64,000 nucleotides of DNA from Chloracidobacterium sp. Its GTDB lineage: Bacteria > Acidobacteriota > Blastocatellia > Pyrinomonadales > Pyrinomonadaceae. The notes under the pieces were generated by a model, which was not told the DNA's origin, did not search any database, and saw only the letters and a list, made by a program, of their open reading frames with translations. The stretch spans positions 806,001 to 870,000 of the forward strand of contig JADJWM010000017.1 of NCBI GenBank assembly GCA_016716365.1, read 5' to 3'. The position numbers and the translations under genes were made by a program. How positions within the stretch are numbered: position 1 is the first letter of the stretch; every line of letters starts with the position of its first letter. This document shows, one piece after another, positions 33,616 through 41,478 of this stretch.

Positions 33616-35688
33616 ATGCAAGAATTTATTGGAAAGTCGCTCGCCGTCAGCCTGATATGCTGCTTCGTATTGCTGTCGATGACCGGATGTATCCGCTCAT
33701 CGGCTGAGCAGAAGTATTTTGGCATCGTTAAGGTCCCATCAGATAACGTCCTCCGCTACGTCACCGGGTCGGAGCCGGAGAGCCTGGACCCGCAGTTCGT
33801 GACCGGACAGCCCGAGGCCAGGATCATGATGGCCCTTTACGAAGGCCTGGTGGAATATCACCCGATCACGATGGAACCGATCCCCGCGATAGCAGAGAGC
33901 TGGGAGATCGGCCCGGACGGGACCGAATATTTGTTCCATCTGCGTAAGAACGCAAAATTCTCCAACGGTGACCCGATCACCGCAAAGGACGTTGTATTTT
34001 CATTCAGACGCGGACTCTCACCCGAACTCGCCTCGAGGAACGCGAATCTGGCTTACTACCTCAAGTATGCCGAGGCTTATAATTCGGCGCGGGCATTCGT
34101 CCGAAACCCCGACGGGTCGTTTCTCGTAAAAGACGGCGGCGCTCCCGCGGCCGAACCTGCGGCGAAAGCGGATACATTCGGGCCGGATTCTGAGTTTCAC
34201 CGGTTTATCGACGCTCCTGAAAGACTGACCGTTCCGGGCGACGAAGCAGGCAGGAAGAAACTCACCGATAAGGACGCGAAGATGAAGGCCCTTCTTGAAG
34301 GGAAGCAGTTCGTGCCGGTCAGGGCCGAGGATGTGGGCATCGAGGCGGTCGATGATCACACCGTACGCCTAAAGCTTTACCAGCCGGCTCCGTTCTTCCT
34401 GGGCCTTTTGGCACATCAGTTCTTCCGGGTCGTACACCAGCCGACGATCGAGAAATTCGGCCGGGCTTGGACCAAGCCAGAGAATATCGTCACCAGCGGG
34501 CCATTCAGAGTTGCCGCGCATAAGCCGTACGATGAACTCAATACCGTCAAGGAGCCGAATTATTGGGACGCCGCGAACGTGAAGCTGGCCGGGATAGATT
34601 TCTATCCGCTCGATGAACAGACGACGATGCTGAACCTGTATAAGGCCGGTGAACTCGACGCAACGTACAACCATACGATCCCGGCGGCGTGGAACGATAC
34701 CGTGAAACAGTTTAAGGCCGAGTATTCGCTTCATCCGGAGGTCGCCGTCGATTACTACAGCCTGAGCGTGAAGAAGCCGCCGATGGATAACCTGAAGGTG
34801 CGGCAGGCTCTTTCACTGGCGATCGACCGCGAAGCACTTGCGCAATTTCAGCGGACAAAGAAACCGCTTGTGGATTTCACGCCCGAGGGCATTTTTCCAA
34901 AATACGAGGAGGCCCGGCAGAAGGTATACACCGAACTCCTTACCCAACAGGGAAGTTCGATGGCCGAGTGGAAGGCCCGCATCTTTGACGCCGAAAAGGC
35001 GCGTAAACTTATGACCGAGGCCGGTTTCCCGGTACAGCAAGCCGGAAGCGGCTGGTCAACCCCCAGTTTTCCTGTCGATAAAGTCTCGATCACCTACAAC
35101 ACGTCGGAATCGAACCAGAAGATCGCCGAATTCATCCAGGCCCAATGGAAGCAGAACCTCGGTATCACACTCCCGCTCAAGAACATGGAGTTCAAAACGT
35201 TTCTCCCCTACCGCTCGGCGGTCGAATATGATGGTGTCGTAAGAAACGGTTGGGTCGGGGATTATATGGACCCCTTTACATTCTTGAACCTCTTCTACTC
35301 GCAGCAGAATGACGGTGCCACGGGATGGTGGGACCCGAAGTACGACAAAATGCTCGACGATGCGAATAAAGAGGTCGACGAGATGAAGAGGTTCGAGATG
35401 CTGGCGACGGCCGAGTTCTACATGATGCAGCAGCAGATCATCGTCCCGCTTTGCACGGCCGGTACAAGCTGGGTGAAGAAGCCGTTCATCAAGGGAATGT
35501 ATCCGAATCCCGGCACTCTCCACGCCTGGAAGTTCGTTTATCTTGAAAAGGACAGCGCGAAGTGGACGAAGAGCATGGACGATATCATGTCGGAGAAAGA
35601 CCCGGCCGTGACCGCCCAGATCGACCAGCTTGTGGCGACGCAGGAAGCATTGAAGAGATCGAAAGCAGTCGAAAAGACCGCAGAATAA
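33616..35688 (+). CDS. oppA: peptide ABC transporter substrate-binding lipoprotein (SBP family 5), second copy
   Basis: 690-residue periplasmic binding lipoprotein with lipobox LLSMTGC near residue 25. Conserved SBP_bac_5 parts: SEPESLDPQFVTGQPE, MMALYEGLVEY, YLFHLRKNAKFSNGDPITAKDVV, and later ALSLAIDREALA. It also holds a polar insertion (about 165-215, GGAPAAEPAAKADTF and onwards) in the place where the first copy has its Pro-rich linker. OppB starts ten bases after its stop, so this is the main binding protein of the permease. Gap to the first copy is 111 bases with no promoter I can support. Confidence 0.9.
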   Translation: MQEFIGKSLAVSLICCFVLLSMTGCIRSSAEQKYFGIVKVPSDNVLRYVTGSEPESLDPQFVTGQPEARIMMALYEGLVEYHPITMEPIPAIAESWEIGPDGTEYLFHLRKNAKFSNGDPITAKDVVFSFRRGLSPELASRNANLAYYLKYAEAYNSARAFVRNPDGSFLVKDGGAPAAEPAAKADTFGPDSEFHRFIDAPERLTVPGDEAGRKKLTDKDAKMKALLEGKQFVPVRAEDVGIEAVDDHTVRLKLYQPAPFFLGLLAHQFFRVVHQPTIEKFGRAWTKPENIVTSGPFRVAAHKPYDELNTVKEPNYWDAANVKLAGIDFYPLDEQTTMLNLYKAGELDATYNHTIPAAWNDTVKQFKAEYSLHPEVAVDYYSLSVKKPPMDNLKVRQALSLAIDREALAQFQRTKKPLVDFTPEGIFPKYEEARQKVYTELLTQQGSSMAEWKARIFDAEKARKLMTEAGFPVQQAGSGWSTPSFPVDKVSITYNTSESNQKIAEFIQAQWKQNLGITLPLKNMEFKTFLPYRSAVEYDGVVRNGWVGDYMDPFTFLNLFYSQQNDGATGWWDPKYDKMLDDANKEVDEMKRFEMLATAEFYMMQQQIIVPLCTAGTSWVKKPFIKGMYPNPGTLHAWKFVYLEKDSAKWTKSMDDIMSEKDPAVTAQIDQLVATQEALKRSKAVEKTAE

Positions 35689-35697
35689 AACCAATAG

Positions 35698-36615
35698 ATG
35701 CTGAGTTTTATCTTACGCAGACTGCTGATCATTGTCCCGATGGCGTTGCTTGTCGTGACGGTCACCTGGGCTCTGATCCGCATTGCACCCGGTAACTTTT
35801 ATTCGACCGAGCGTACGCTGCCTCCCGCGGTCGAAGCGAACATCAAGAAAAAGTACGGGCTTGACCGGCCGTGGTATGAGCAATACGGGATGATGATGCT
35901 CAACATCGTCAAACTGGATTTCGGCGACTCGCTTCGTTATCCGGGCCAGACGGTCAATGAGATCATCCGACGCCACCTTCCCTATTCCGCGACGATAGGC
36001 TTTTTCGCGTACATACTTGCCCTGTTGATCGGCTTGACGGCGGGGATCATTGCCGCACTGAAGCAGAATTCGATTTGGGATTATGGTTCCATGGCGTTGG
36101 CGATGCTGGGCCTGTCCGTCCCGAACTTCGTCCTCGGGCCGGTCCTGGTGCTCGTATTCGCACTAGGCCTGTATCTTGTGCCGCCGTCGCGTTGGGGCGG
36201 GATCTCGAGTTTGATACTGCCGGTGATCACGCTTTCAGCTATCTACGCCGCATACATCGCACGCCTGACGCGGGCCGGTATGCTCGAGGTGATGCGGTCT
36301 GATTATGTAAGGACGGCGAGGGCGAAAGGGCTTGACGAGAAAACGGTGCTGCTCAAGCATGCGCTCCGCGGCGGCATAATCCCGGTCGTCTCATTCACCG
36401 GGCCGGCGCTCGCGGGACTGCTGGCCGGAACGGTCGTCGTTGAAAAGGTGTTCGCGATCCCCGGTCTCGGCAATATTTTTATCCAATCCGTGTTCAATCG
36501 CGACGAGCCGCTTGTTCTAGGCATCGTCGCATTTATCTCGATCCTGATAATGATCTTTAATCTCGCGGTCGATATTTCCTACGGGTTCCTTGATCCGAGA
36601 ATTCGCTACGAATAG
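35698..36615 (+). CDS. oppB: oligopeptide ABC transporter permease OppB
   Basis: 305 residues, six membrane helices of the BPD_transp_1 type. The N-terminal block LSFILRRLLIIVPMALLVV is followed by the conserved WALIRIAPG motif. The EAA loop near residue 205 reads RTARAKGLDEKTVLLKHALR, where it docks to the ATPase. oppC follows after 5 bases. Confidence 0.93.
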   Translation: MLSFILRRLLIIVPMALLVVTVTWALIRIAPGNFYSTERTLPPAVEANIKKKYGLDRPWYEQYGMMMLNIVKLDFGDSLRYPGQTVNEIIRRHLPYSATIGFFAYILALLIGLTAGIIAALKQNSIWDYGSMALAMLGLSVPNFVLGPVLVLVFALGLYLVPPSRWGGISSLILPVITLSAIYAAYIARLTRAGMLEVMRSDYVRTARAKGLDEKTVLLKHALRGGIIPVVSFTGPALAGLLAGTVVVEKVFAIPGLGNIFIQSVFNRDEPLVLGIVAFISILIMIFNLAVDISYGFLDPRIRYE

Positions 36616-36620
36616 AGTTC

Positions 36621-37583
36621 ATGGTAGAAAACGTCCAAGTTGAAAAGGGAACATCGCTTTGGGCCGATGCCTGGAAGCGTTTACTGAAGAACAAATTGGC
36701 GGTATTCGGGATGATCATTCTCGGCCTGATGATCATTACCGTTATCGTCGGGCCGCCGCTGATCCGTTGGACGACGGGCCTGACGGCGGACTACATCCCG
36801 TCGGACGGCGACCTGATCAGATCTTTCCCGCCCTCGATGCAGCACCCGATGGGGACCGACGAGGCCGGCCGCGACCTTCTGGCCCGTGTGCTTCAAGGTG
36901 GGCGGATCTCGTTGATGGTGGGTATCATTTCCACTATCGTTTCGCTGATAGTCGGCGTTTCCTACGGAGCCATTGCCGGATACCTCGGCGGCCGCATCGA
37001 CAACTTCATGATGCGCGTCGTCGATATCATCTATGCGATCCCGTATATCCTGATCGTGATCGTTCTTCTCTCGGTTTTCGGCGGGCCGAACACGCCCGGA
37101 TGGATCGGCTGGCTGTCCGAAAAACTAGGCGGGGCAGGTAATCAGGGCCTGTCGCAGATCTTTCTTTTGTTCTTTGCACTTGGCCTCGTTTCGTGGCTTA
37201 CGATGGCGCGTGTGGTTCGCGGACAGATCCTCAGCTTGAAGAACCAGGAGTTCGTTCTCGCCGCGAAGGCGACAGGTGTCTCGACGTTCGCGATCATCTT
37301 TCGGCACCTTGTCCCGAACGCCCTCGGCCCTGTTATCGTTTACGCGACCTTAACCGTTCCGAGCGTTATGCTGACCGAAGCCTTTTTGTCTTATCTCGGG
37401 CTGGGCGTGCAGGCGCCGTACGCTTCGTGGGGGAGCCTTGCCGCTGATGGGATCAAGAATATCGCCATTTTCCCGTGGCAGTTGATATTCCCGGGCGTGA
37501 CGATGGCCCTTACGTTGTTCTCGCTCAACTTTTTGGGTGACGGCCTGCGAGACGCTCTGGATCCGCAGACGCGAAAGTTTTAG
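36621..37583 (+). CDS. oppC: oligopeptide ABC transporter permease OppC
   Basis: 320 residues. An N-terminal OppC_N segment (WKRLLKNKLAVFGMIIL) leads into HPMGTDEAGRDLLARVLQGGRISLMVG, the typical GTDxxGRD block, then a helical core with the EAA loop LAAKATGVSTFAIIFRHLVPNA. It pairs with OppB to form the channel. The gap to oppD is occupied by an inverted repeat. Confidence 0.93.
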   Translation: MVENVQVEKGTSLWADAWKRLLKNKLAVFGMIILGLMIITVIVGPPLIRWTTGLTADYIPSDGDLIRSFPPSMQHPMGTDEAGRDLLARVLQGGRISLMVGIISTIVSLIVGVSYGAIAGYLGGRIDNFMMRVVDIIYAIPYILIVIVLLSVFGGPNTPGWIGWLSEKLGGAGNQGLSQIFLLFFALGLVSWLTMARVVRGQILSLKNQEFVLAAKATGVSTFAIIFRHLVPNALGPVIVYATLTVPSVMLTEAFLSYLGLGVQAPYASWGSLAADGIKNIAIFPWQLIFPGVTMALTLFSLNFLGDGLRDALDPQTRKF

Positions 37584-37591
37584 CAGATCTT

Positions 37592-37687
37592 GCCACGGAG
37601 ATCACGGAGCACACGGAGGGGAGACAGGCTAAGAATTTTTGGAATTTCGGAGCGGCAGTTAATGGGATCCTCAGTGAACTCGGTGGC
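37592..37687. repeat. inverted-repeat element between oppC and oppD
   Basis: GCCACGGAGATCACGGAG (37592-37609) pairs imperfectly (15 of 18 bases) with the reverse complement of CTCAGTGAACTCGGTGGC (37670-37687). It is of the widespread 'cacggag' intergenic type. It is separate in sequence from the element at 5462-5569. It lies inside an operon and would be transcribed. Confidence 0.65.
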
Positions 37688-37699
37688 TAAAGAAACTCG

Positions 37700-38726
37700 A
37701 TGACGAATAACGGAACGATCCTTTCGGTCACAGACCTTCGCACGTACTTTCAAACGGAAGACGGCCTGGTGAAGGCGGTTGACGGCGTCTCTTTCGAGCT
37801 GAAAAAAGGCGAGACGCTCGGCATCGTAGGTGAATCCGGCTCGGGAAAATCGGTTACGAACCTTTCCGTGATGCGGTTGATCCCGGAGCCGCCGGGGAAG
37901 ATCGCCGGGGGCGAGATCGTCTTTGACGGGACCGACATTCGATCGCTTTCGATCGAAGAGGTCCGGAAGATCCGCGGAAAACGCATCGCGATGATCTTCC
38001 AGGACCCGATGACCTCGCTCAACCCGTTCCTTAAGATCTCGACACAGCTGATGGAAGTGACGCAGCTTCATCTAGGCCACTCGAGAACGCAGGCCCGCGA
38101 GCACGCCGTTAAAATGCTGGAGTTGGTCGGGATACCCGATGCCGAGCAGCGGATCGACGATCATCCCCACCAGTTTTCGGGCGGTATGCGGCAGCGGGTG
38201 ATGATCGCGATGGCGTTGAGCTGCGACCCCGAGCTTCTGATCGCCGACGAACCCTCGACCGCTCTCGACGTGACGATCCAGGCCCAGATACTCGAGCTGA
38301 TCAAGGAGTTGAAGGAGCGGCTCGGCACAAGCGTCATTCTGATCACCCACGACCTGGGCGTGGTCGCGGGGATGACGGATAAGATAATCGTGATGTACGC
38401 GGGGAAGATCTTTGAAGAGGCGCCGACTCGAGAACTTTTCGCGACGCCGTCGAACCCGTATACAAAGGGCCTGCTTGCGGAGCGTGCCCGACCCCGCCCA
38501 CGAGAGGGGCGAACCGCTTTACCAAATACCAGGACTTCCGCCGGACGTCGCTCACCTGCCGCCGGGATGTCCCTTCGCGGAACGCTGCGAGCGGGCCGAA
38601 GAGATCTGTACGAAGGAGTTTCCGCCGTACGTTCGGATAATAGAAGGGCACTATTCTTTATGCCATTTTGCAAACGAGGTGTACGCCGAATCGGCTGCCG
38701 AAGCCGCGAAGCCGGCCGTAGAATGA
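37700..38726 (+). CDS. oppD: oligopeptide ABC transporter ATPase OppD, with a one-base frameshift near its 3' end
   Basis: ATPase of the peptide transporter. The first part is intact: Walker A GESGSGKSV, signature FSGGMRQRV, Walker B LLIADEPSTALD. Around 38479-38480 an extra G (GCGG where GCG is expected) throws the frame off. The expected continuation, GLLASVPDPAHERGEPLYQ and the oligopeptide C-terminal domain with its cluster PGCPFAERCERAEEICTKEF, is present in the +1 frame and ends at 38726 (VYAESAAEAAKPAVE). Without correction the frame reads into the next gene as a fusion of 572 residues. The gene is probably functional if the base is an assembly error. Confidence 0.85.
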
Positions 38727-39418
38727 TGATCAAAACATTGACAATGACATTTTTGGTCCTGGCCGTGATCGGGTCAGGATGTTCGCGGATCACGGAATTG
38801 GCGAATTCGGGAACGAACAGCCCGGGTACAAATAGCTCGAACAGCGGAACCGCCGGAACGAAAGATGCTCCGGCCGTAAGTGTTCACAAACCTAGCGGCG
38901 ACCCACGCAAAGATATCGAGCAATTGGCCGACCGATTTCTTGCCGTCCCGTCCTTCCGTGCGGTTATGACGTCCGAGGGCGAAACGCCGATGGATGCCAC
39001 TCTTGAATTCGTCTCGCCGGACCGCTTTCGGATGCAGAACAAGGGCGGATTCGAGATCATCCTGATCGGGAAGGAGTCCTATATGAAGATCGGCGACCGA
39101 TGGCAAAAAACGCCGATGCTGTCCGACGCGTCCATTACCGGAATAAGAGCTGCGTGGGACGAGAATGGACGAAAGTGGTTCAGCGATGTCGTTTATCAAG
39201 GCGAAGAAACGGTTGACGGCCGCGGGGCACATGTTTACACGTTCCGAAACGCGGACCCTGAAACCGCCGAAGGAAAGAACGACTCAAAGATCTGGATAGC
39301 GAAGGACGACGGGCTGCCGATCAAACTTGAGGCCGTTTATTTAACGGGTAGTCTCAAGAAAATGTTGATCAAATACGATTTCAAGACACCGGTCACGATC
39401 GAGGCGCCGGCTCAGTAA
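38723..39418 (+). CDS. LolA/LppX-like periplasmic lipoprotein, embedded in the opp operon
   Basis: 231 residues from the ATG at 38723, overlapping the corrected oppD stop by four bases (ATGA). A lipobox ends VIGSGC20. A Ser/Asn/Gly/Thr-rich linker follows (about 28-52), then one domain with beta-sheet pattern (DATLEFVSPDRFRMQ, IILIGKESYMKIGDRW, GAHVYTFRNA, LPIKLEAVYL). This resembles the LolA/LppX half-barrel fold that handles lipid or lipoprotein cargo, but the match is by pattern only. Position between the two ATPases is unusual for an opp operon. Confidence 0.7.
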   Translation: MMIKTLTMTFLVLAVIGSGCSRITELANSGTNSPGTNSSNSGTAGTKDAPAVSVHKPSGDPRKDIEQLADRFLAVPSFRAVMTSEGETPMDATLEFVSPDRFRMQNKGGFEIILIGKESYMKIGDRWQKTPMLSDASITGIRAAWDENGRKWFSDVVYQGEETVDGRGAHVYTFRNADPETAEGKNDSKIWIAKDDGLPIKLEAVYLTGSLKKMLIKYDFKTPVTIEAPAQ

Positions 39419-39421
39419 CGA

Positions 39422-40480
39422 ATGAATGAGAATGGCGAAAATCTGATCTCGCTGGAGGGCCTGAAGGTCTATTTCCGAACGGGAGGCGGGCTTTTCGGGG
39501 GCTCGAAGGACGTCCGGGCCGTAGACGGCGTATCTCTCGACATCGAGAAGGGCGAAACGCTCGGCTTGGTCGGCGAATCCGGTTGCGGCAAGTCAACGCT
39601 CGGCAAGGCTATACTCCGGCTGACCGAGCCGACCGGCGGGAAGGTGAATTACCGCGGGCGCGACCTTGCGCATCTCTCGAAAGGCGAAATGCGCGAGCAG
39701 CGAAAGCACCTGCAGATGATCTTTCAGGACCCGTATGCGTCGCTCAATCCGCGAATGAACGTCGGTCAGATCGTCGGTGAGCCGATCCGCACGTTCGGGC
39801 TCAATGAAGGACGGCCGGTCGATTCGATGGTTGCCGACCTGCTTGAGACGGTCGGCCTGAGCCGGCGATTCATCAAACGGTACCCGCATGAATTCTCGGG
39901 CGGCCAGCGCCAGCGCATCGGTATCGCCCGGGCGCTTGCCGCCGGGCCTGAATTCATCGTCGCGGACGAGCCGATCTCGGCACTGGATGTTTCGATCCAG
40001 GCGCAGATAATGAACCTGCTGGCGAAGCTGCAGGCCGAAAAAGGGCTCACTTATCTTTTCATTTCACACGACTTGAGAGCGGTAAGGCATGTTTCCGACC
40101 GGGTCGCCGTGATGTATTTGGGCAAGATCGTCGAGTTGGCCCCGGGAAAGGATGTTTATGCCGACCCGCTGATGCCTTACACACAGGCATTGATCTCGGC
40201 GGTGCCGCTCCCGGACCCTGAGATCGAGGCTAAGCGGGAGCGCATCATCCTGACCGGCGATGTCCCTTCGCCGATCGACCCGCCTTCGGGCTGCAGATTC
40301 CACACCCGCTGTCCCTACGCGATCGATGACTGCAGCAGGATCGTGCCGAAGTTGACCGAGATAAAGCCGCGGCATCAAGTCGCCTGCATCCGCATCAGTC
40401 CGGAGCACCCGGACATCAAGGCAAACGCGGCGGCGGGCCGCGGGGCCGTCGGCGCGGGGACCGAGTTACCTGACCAATAG
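39422..40480 (+). CDS. oppF: oligopeptide ABC transporter ATPase OppF
   Basis: 352 residues: Walker A GESGCGKST, signature FSGGQRQRIGI, Walker B FIVADEPISALDV, H-loop SHDLRAVRH, and the C-terminal oligopeptide motif SGCRFHTRCPYAIDDCS with its cysteines. It starts 4 bases after the lipoprotein. A Gly/Ala-rich tail follows the conserved domain. Confidence 0.93.
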   Translation: MNENGENLISLEGLKVYFRTGGGLFGGSKDVRAVDGVSLDIEKGETLGLVGESGCGKSTLGKAILRLTEPTGGKVNYRGRDLAHLSKGEMREQRKHLQMIFQDPYASLNPRMNVGQIVGEPIRTFGLNEGRPVDSMVADLLETVGLSRRFIKRYPHEFSGGQRQRIGIARALAAGPEFIVADEPISALDVSIQAQIMNLLAKLQAEKGLTYLFISHDLRAVRHVSDRVAVMYLGKIVELAPGKDVYADPLMPYTQALISAVPLPDPEIEAKRERIILTGDVPSPIDPPSGCRFHTRCPYAIDDCSRIVPKLTEIKPRHQVACIRISPEHPDIKANAAAGRGAVGAGTELPDQ

Positions 40481-40482
40481 AT

Positions 40483-40511
40483 AAAAAAAAGGGCCCGCAA
40501 AATGCGAGCCC
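40483..40511 (-). terminator. intrinsic terminator of the DUF2383 gene
   Basis: On the minus strand GGGCTCGC, a five-base loop, GCGGGCCC and then eight T. One pair is G-T. It is 34 bases beyond the stop of the DUF2383 gene. The plus-strand side has no T tract, so it should not stop the opp operon. Confidence 0.8.
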
Positions 40512-40544
40512 ATCCAAATTTCGAGCCTTGACGGCCGTCAGCGA

Positions 40545-41087
40545 TCAGAACTTGCCGGTCGCGGATCGGGTTCGGCCATCGGCGGTCGAATCACGCAGCG
40601 CCTTGATGCGGTCATGCGCCGCCTGAACTGAGGTGTACTGGGCCTGGACCGTTTCGAGAACGTGGGCCGGGAGCATATTCTCCAGGGCGTCCTTATAGGC
40701 GGCTTTGGCCGAATCCTCGCCGCGTTCGCATTCGTTGAGAATGGCGTTCTCGTCCTTGCCGGTCACGGCCGACTTGATGTTCATCCACCCGCGATGGATC
40801 GAACCGGAGAAGCTCCCCGAATTTTCGGGATCGCCCCCCAAGGTCTGAACCAGCGCCTGAAGCTCGCCCGCGAACTGCGACCGCTGCTGGGCGAATTCAT
40901 AGAAAAGCGACTTCAGGTCCGAACGCTCGACGCCTTCGGCCGCGGTCTTGAAACCCTCCTGGCCATCCTTACAGGTCTCGATGAGTCCGTTCAACGTCGA
41001 GATGACCTCATCATTAGAGAGCTTCGATTTCGGTTCTGCTCCGACCCTATTCGTCTCAGCGATGGCCGGGTTTCTTTCATTGATCAT
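40545..41087 (-). CDS. DUF2383 four-helix-bundle (PA2169-type) protein
   Basis: 180 residues with a conserved ferritin-like four-helix pattern: SNDEVISTLNGLIETCKDGQEGFKTAA, DLKSLFYEFAQQRSQFAGELQAL, ESNECERGEDSAKAAYKDAL-like helix, and a final helix. The N-terminal 25 residues are a flexible extension. Family members are often stress-induced and without known chemistry. AAAGGA lies before the ATG. It is alone on its transcript, ending at the terminator at 40483-40511. Confidence 0.82.
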   Translation of the reverse strand: MINERNPAIAETNRVGAEPKSKLSNDEVISTLNGLIETCKDGQEGFKTAAEGVERSDLKSLFYEFAQQRSQFAGELQALVQTLGGDPENSGSFSGSIHRGWMNIKSAVTGKDENAILNECERGEDSAKAAYKDALENMLPAHVLETVQAQYTSVQAAHDRIKALRDSTADGRTRSATGKF

Positions 41088-41478
41088 AATTATTCCTTTG
41101 CCTCCTTGGTCTAAAGATCCCGTTTGATCTATTGATCGTCACTTCGGTTACGCAATTAGTACCTTCAACCGGCGTGCCAGAGCCCGAAACTGCATAAAAA
41201 CAGGGCGACGGCGGGTATCGCATCGCTTGATGTGGAGTTCTTTCGAACACCTACGCATCGAATCAATGCATTATTTTCATATAATTCGACCTGATGTAAT
41301 CCGGATTACTGACGGGCGGGCTAGTTGTGCAATAATCTGGTAATCTTAGGCCCTCATCTGGCTTATATTTTGTTGAAATAGCCCGCGAATTGTGCCTATT
41401 TATCTTTTGAATTGACGACGGAACAGGTTCGTTCCGGATCACGATGAGCGCGGATCCGAACAGGTTTTTGATCTTCTG
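41088..41478. other. 391-base gap between DUF2383 and the c-di-GMP cluster
   Basis: AT-rich region between divergent genes. I see a perfect palindrome at 41296-41309, a TATAAT at 41280-41285 without a matching -35 box, and an inverted GGAAC/GTTCC pair (41421-41437) near the first gene of the cluster. No c-di-GMP riboswitch consensus or other RNA could be recognised. No reading frame with protein features is present. Confidence 0.5.
41296..41309. promoter_or_regulatory. 14-base perfect palindrome, possible operator
   Basis: GTAATCCGGATTAC reads the same on both strands. It stands 170 bases before the PocR-GGDEF start. Short perfect palindromes in such gaps are typical of dimeric repressor sites, but no regulator is identified. 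Confidence 0.4.

Noticed and set aside
41088..41478. c-di-GMP riboswitch upstream of the PocR-GGDEF gene
   Set aside because: The setting invites one, but I could not find the conserved core or the paired stems of the class I or II riboswitch on either strand.
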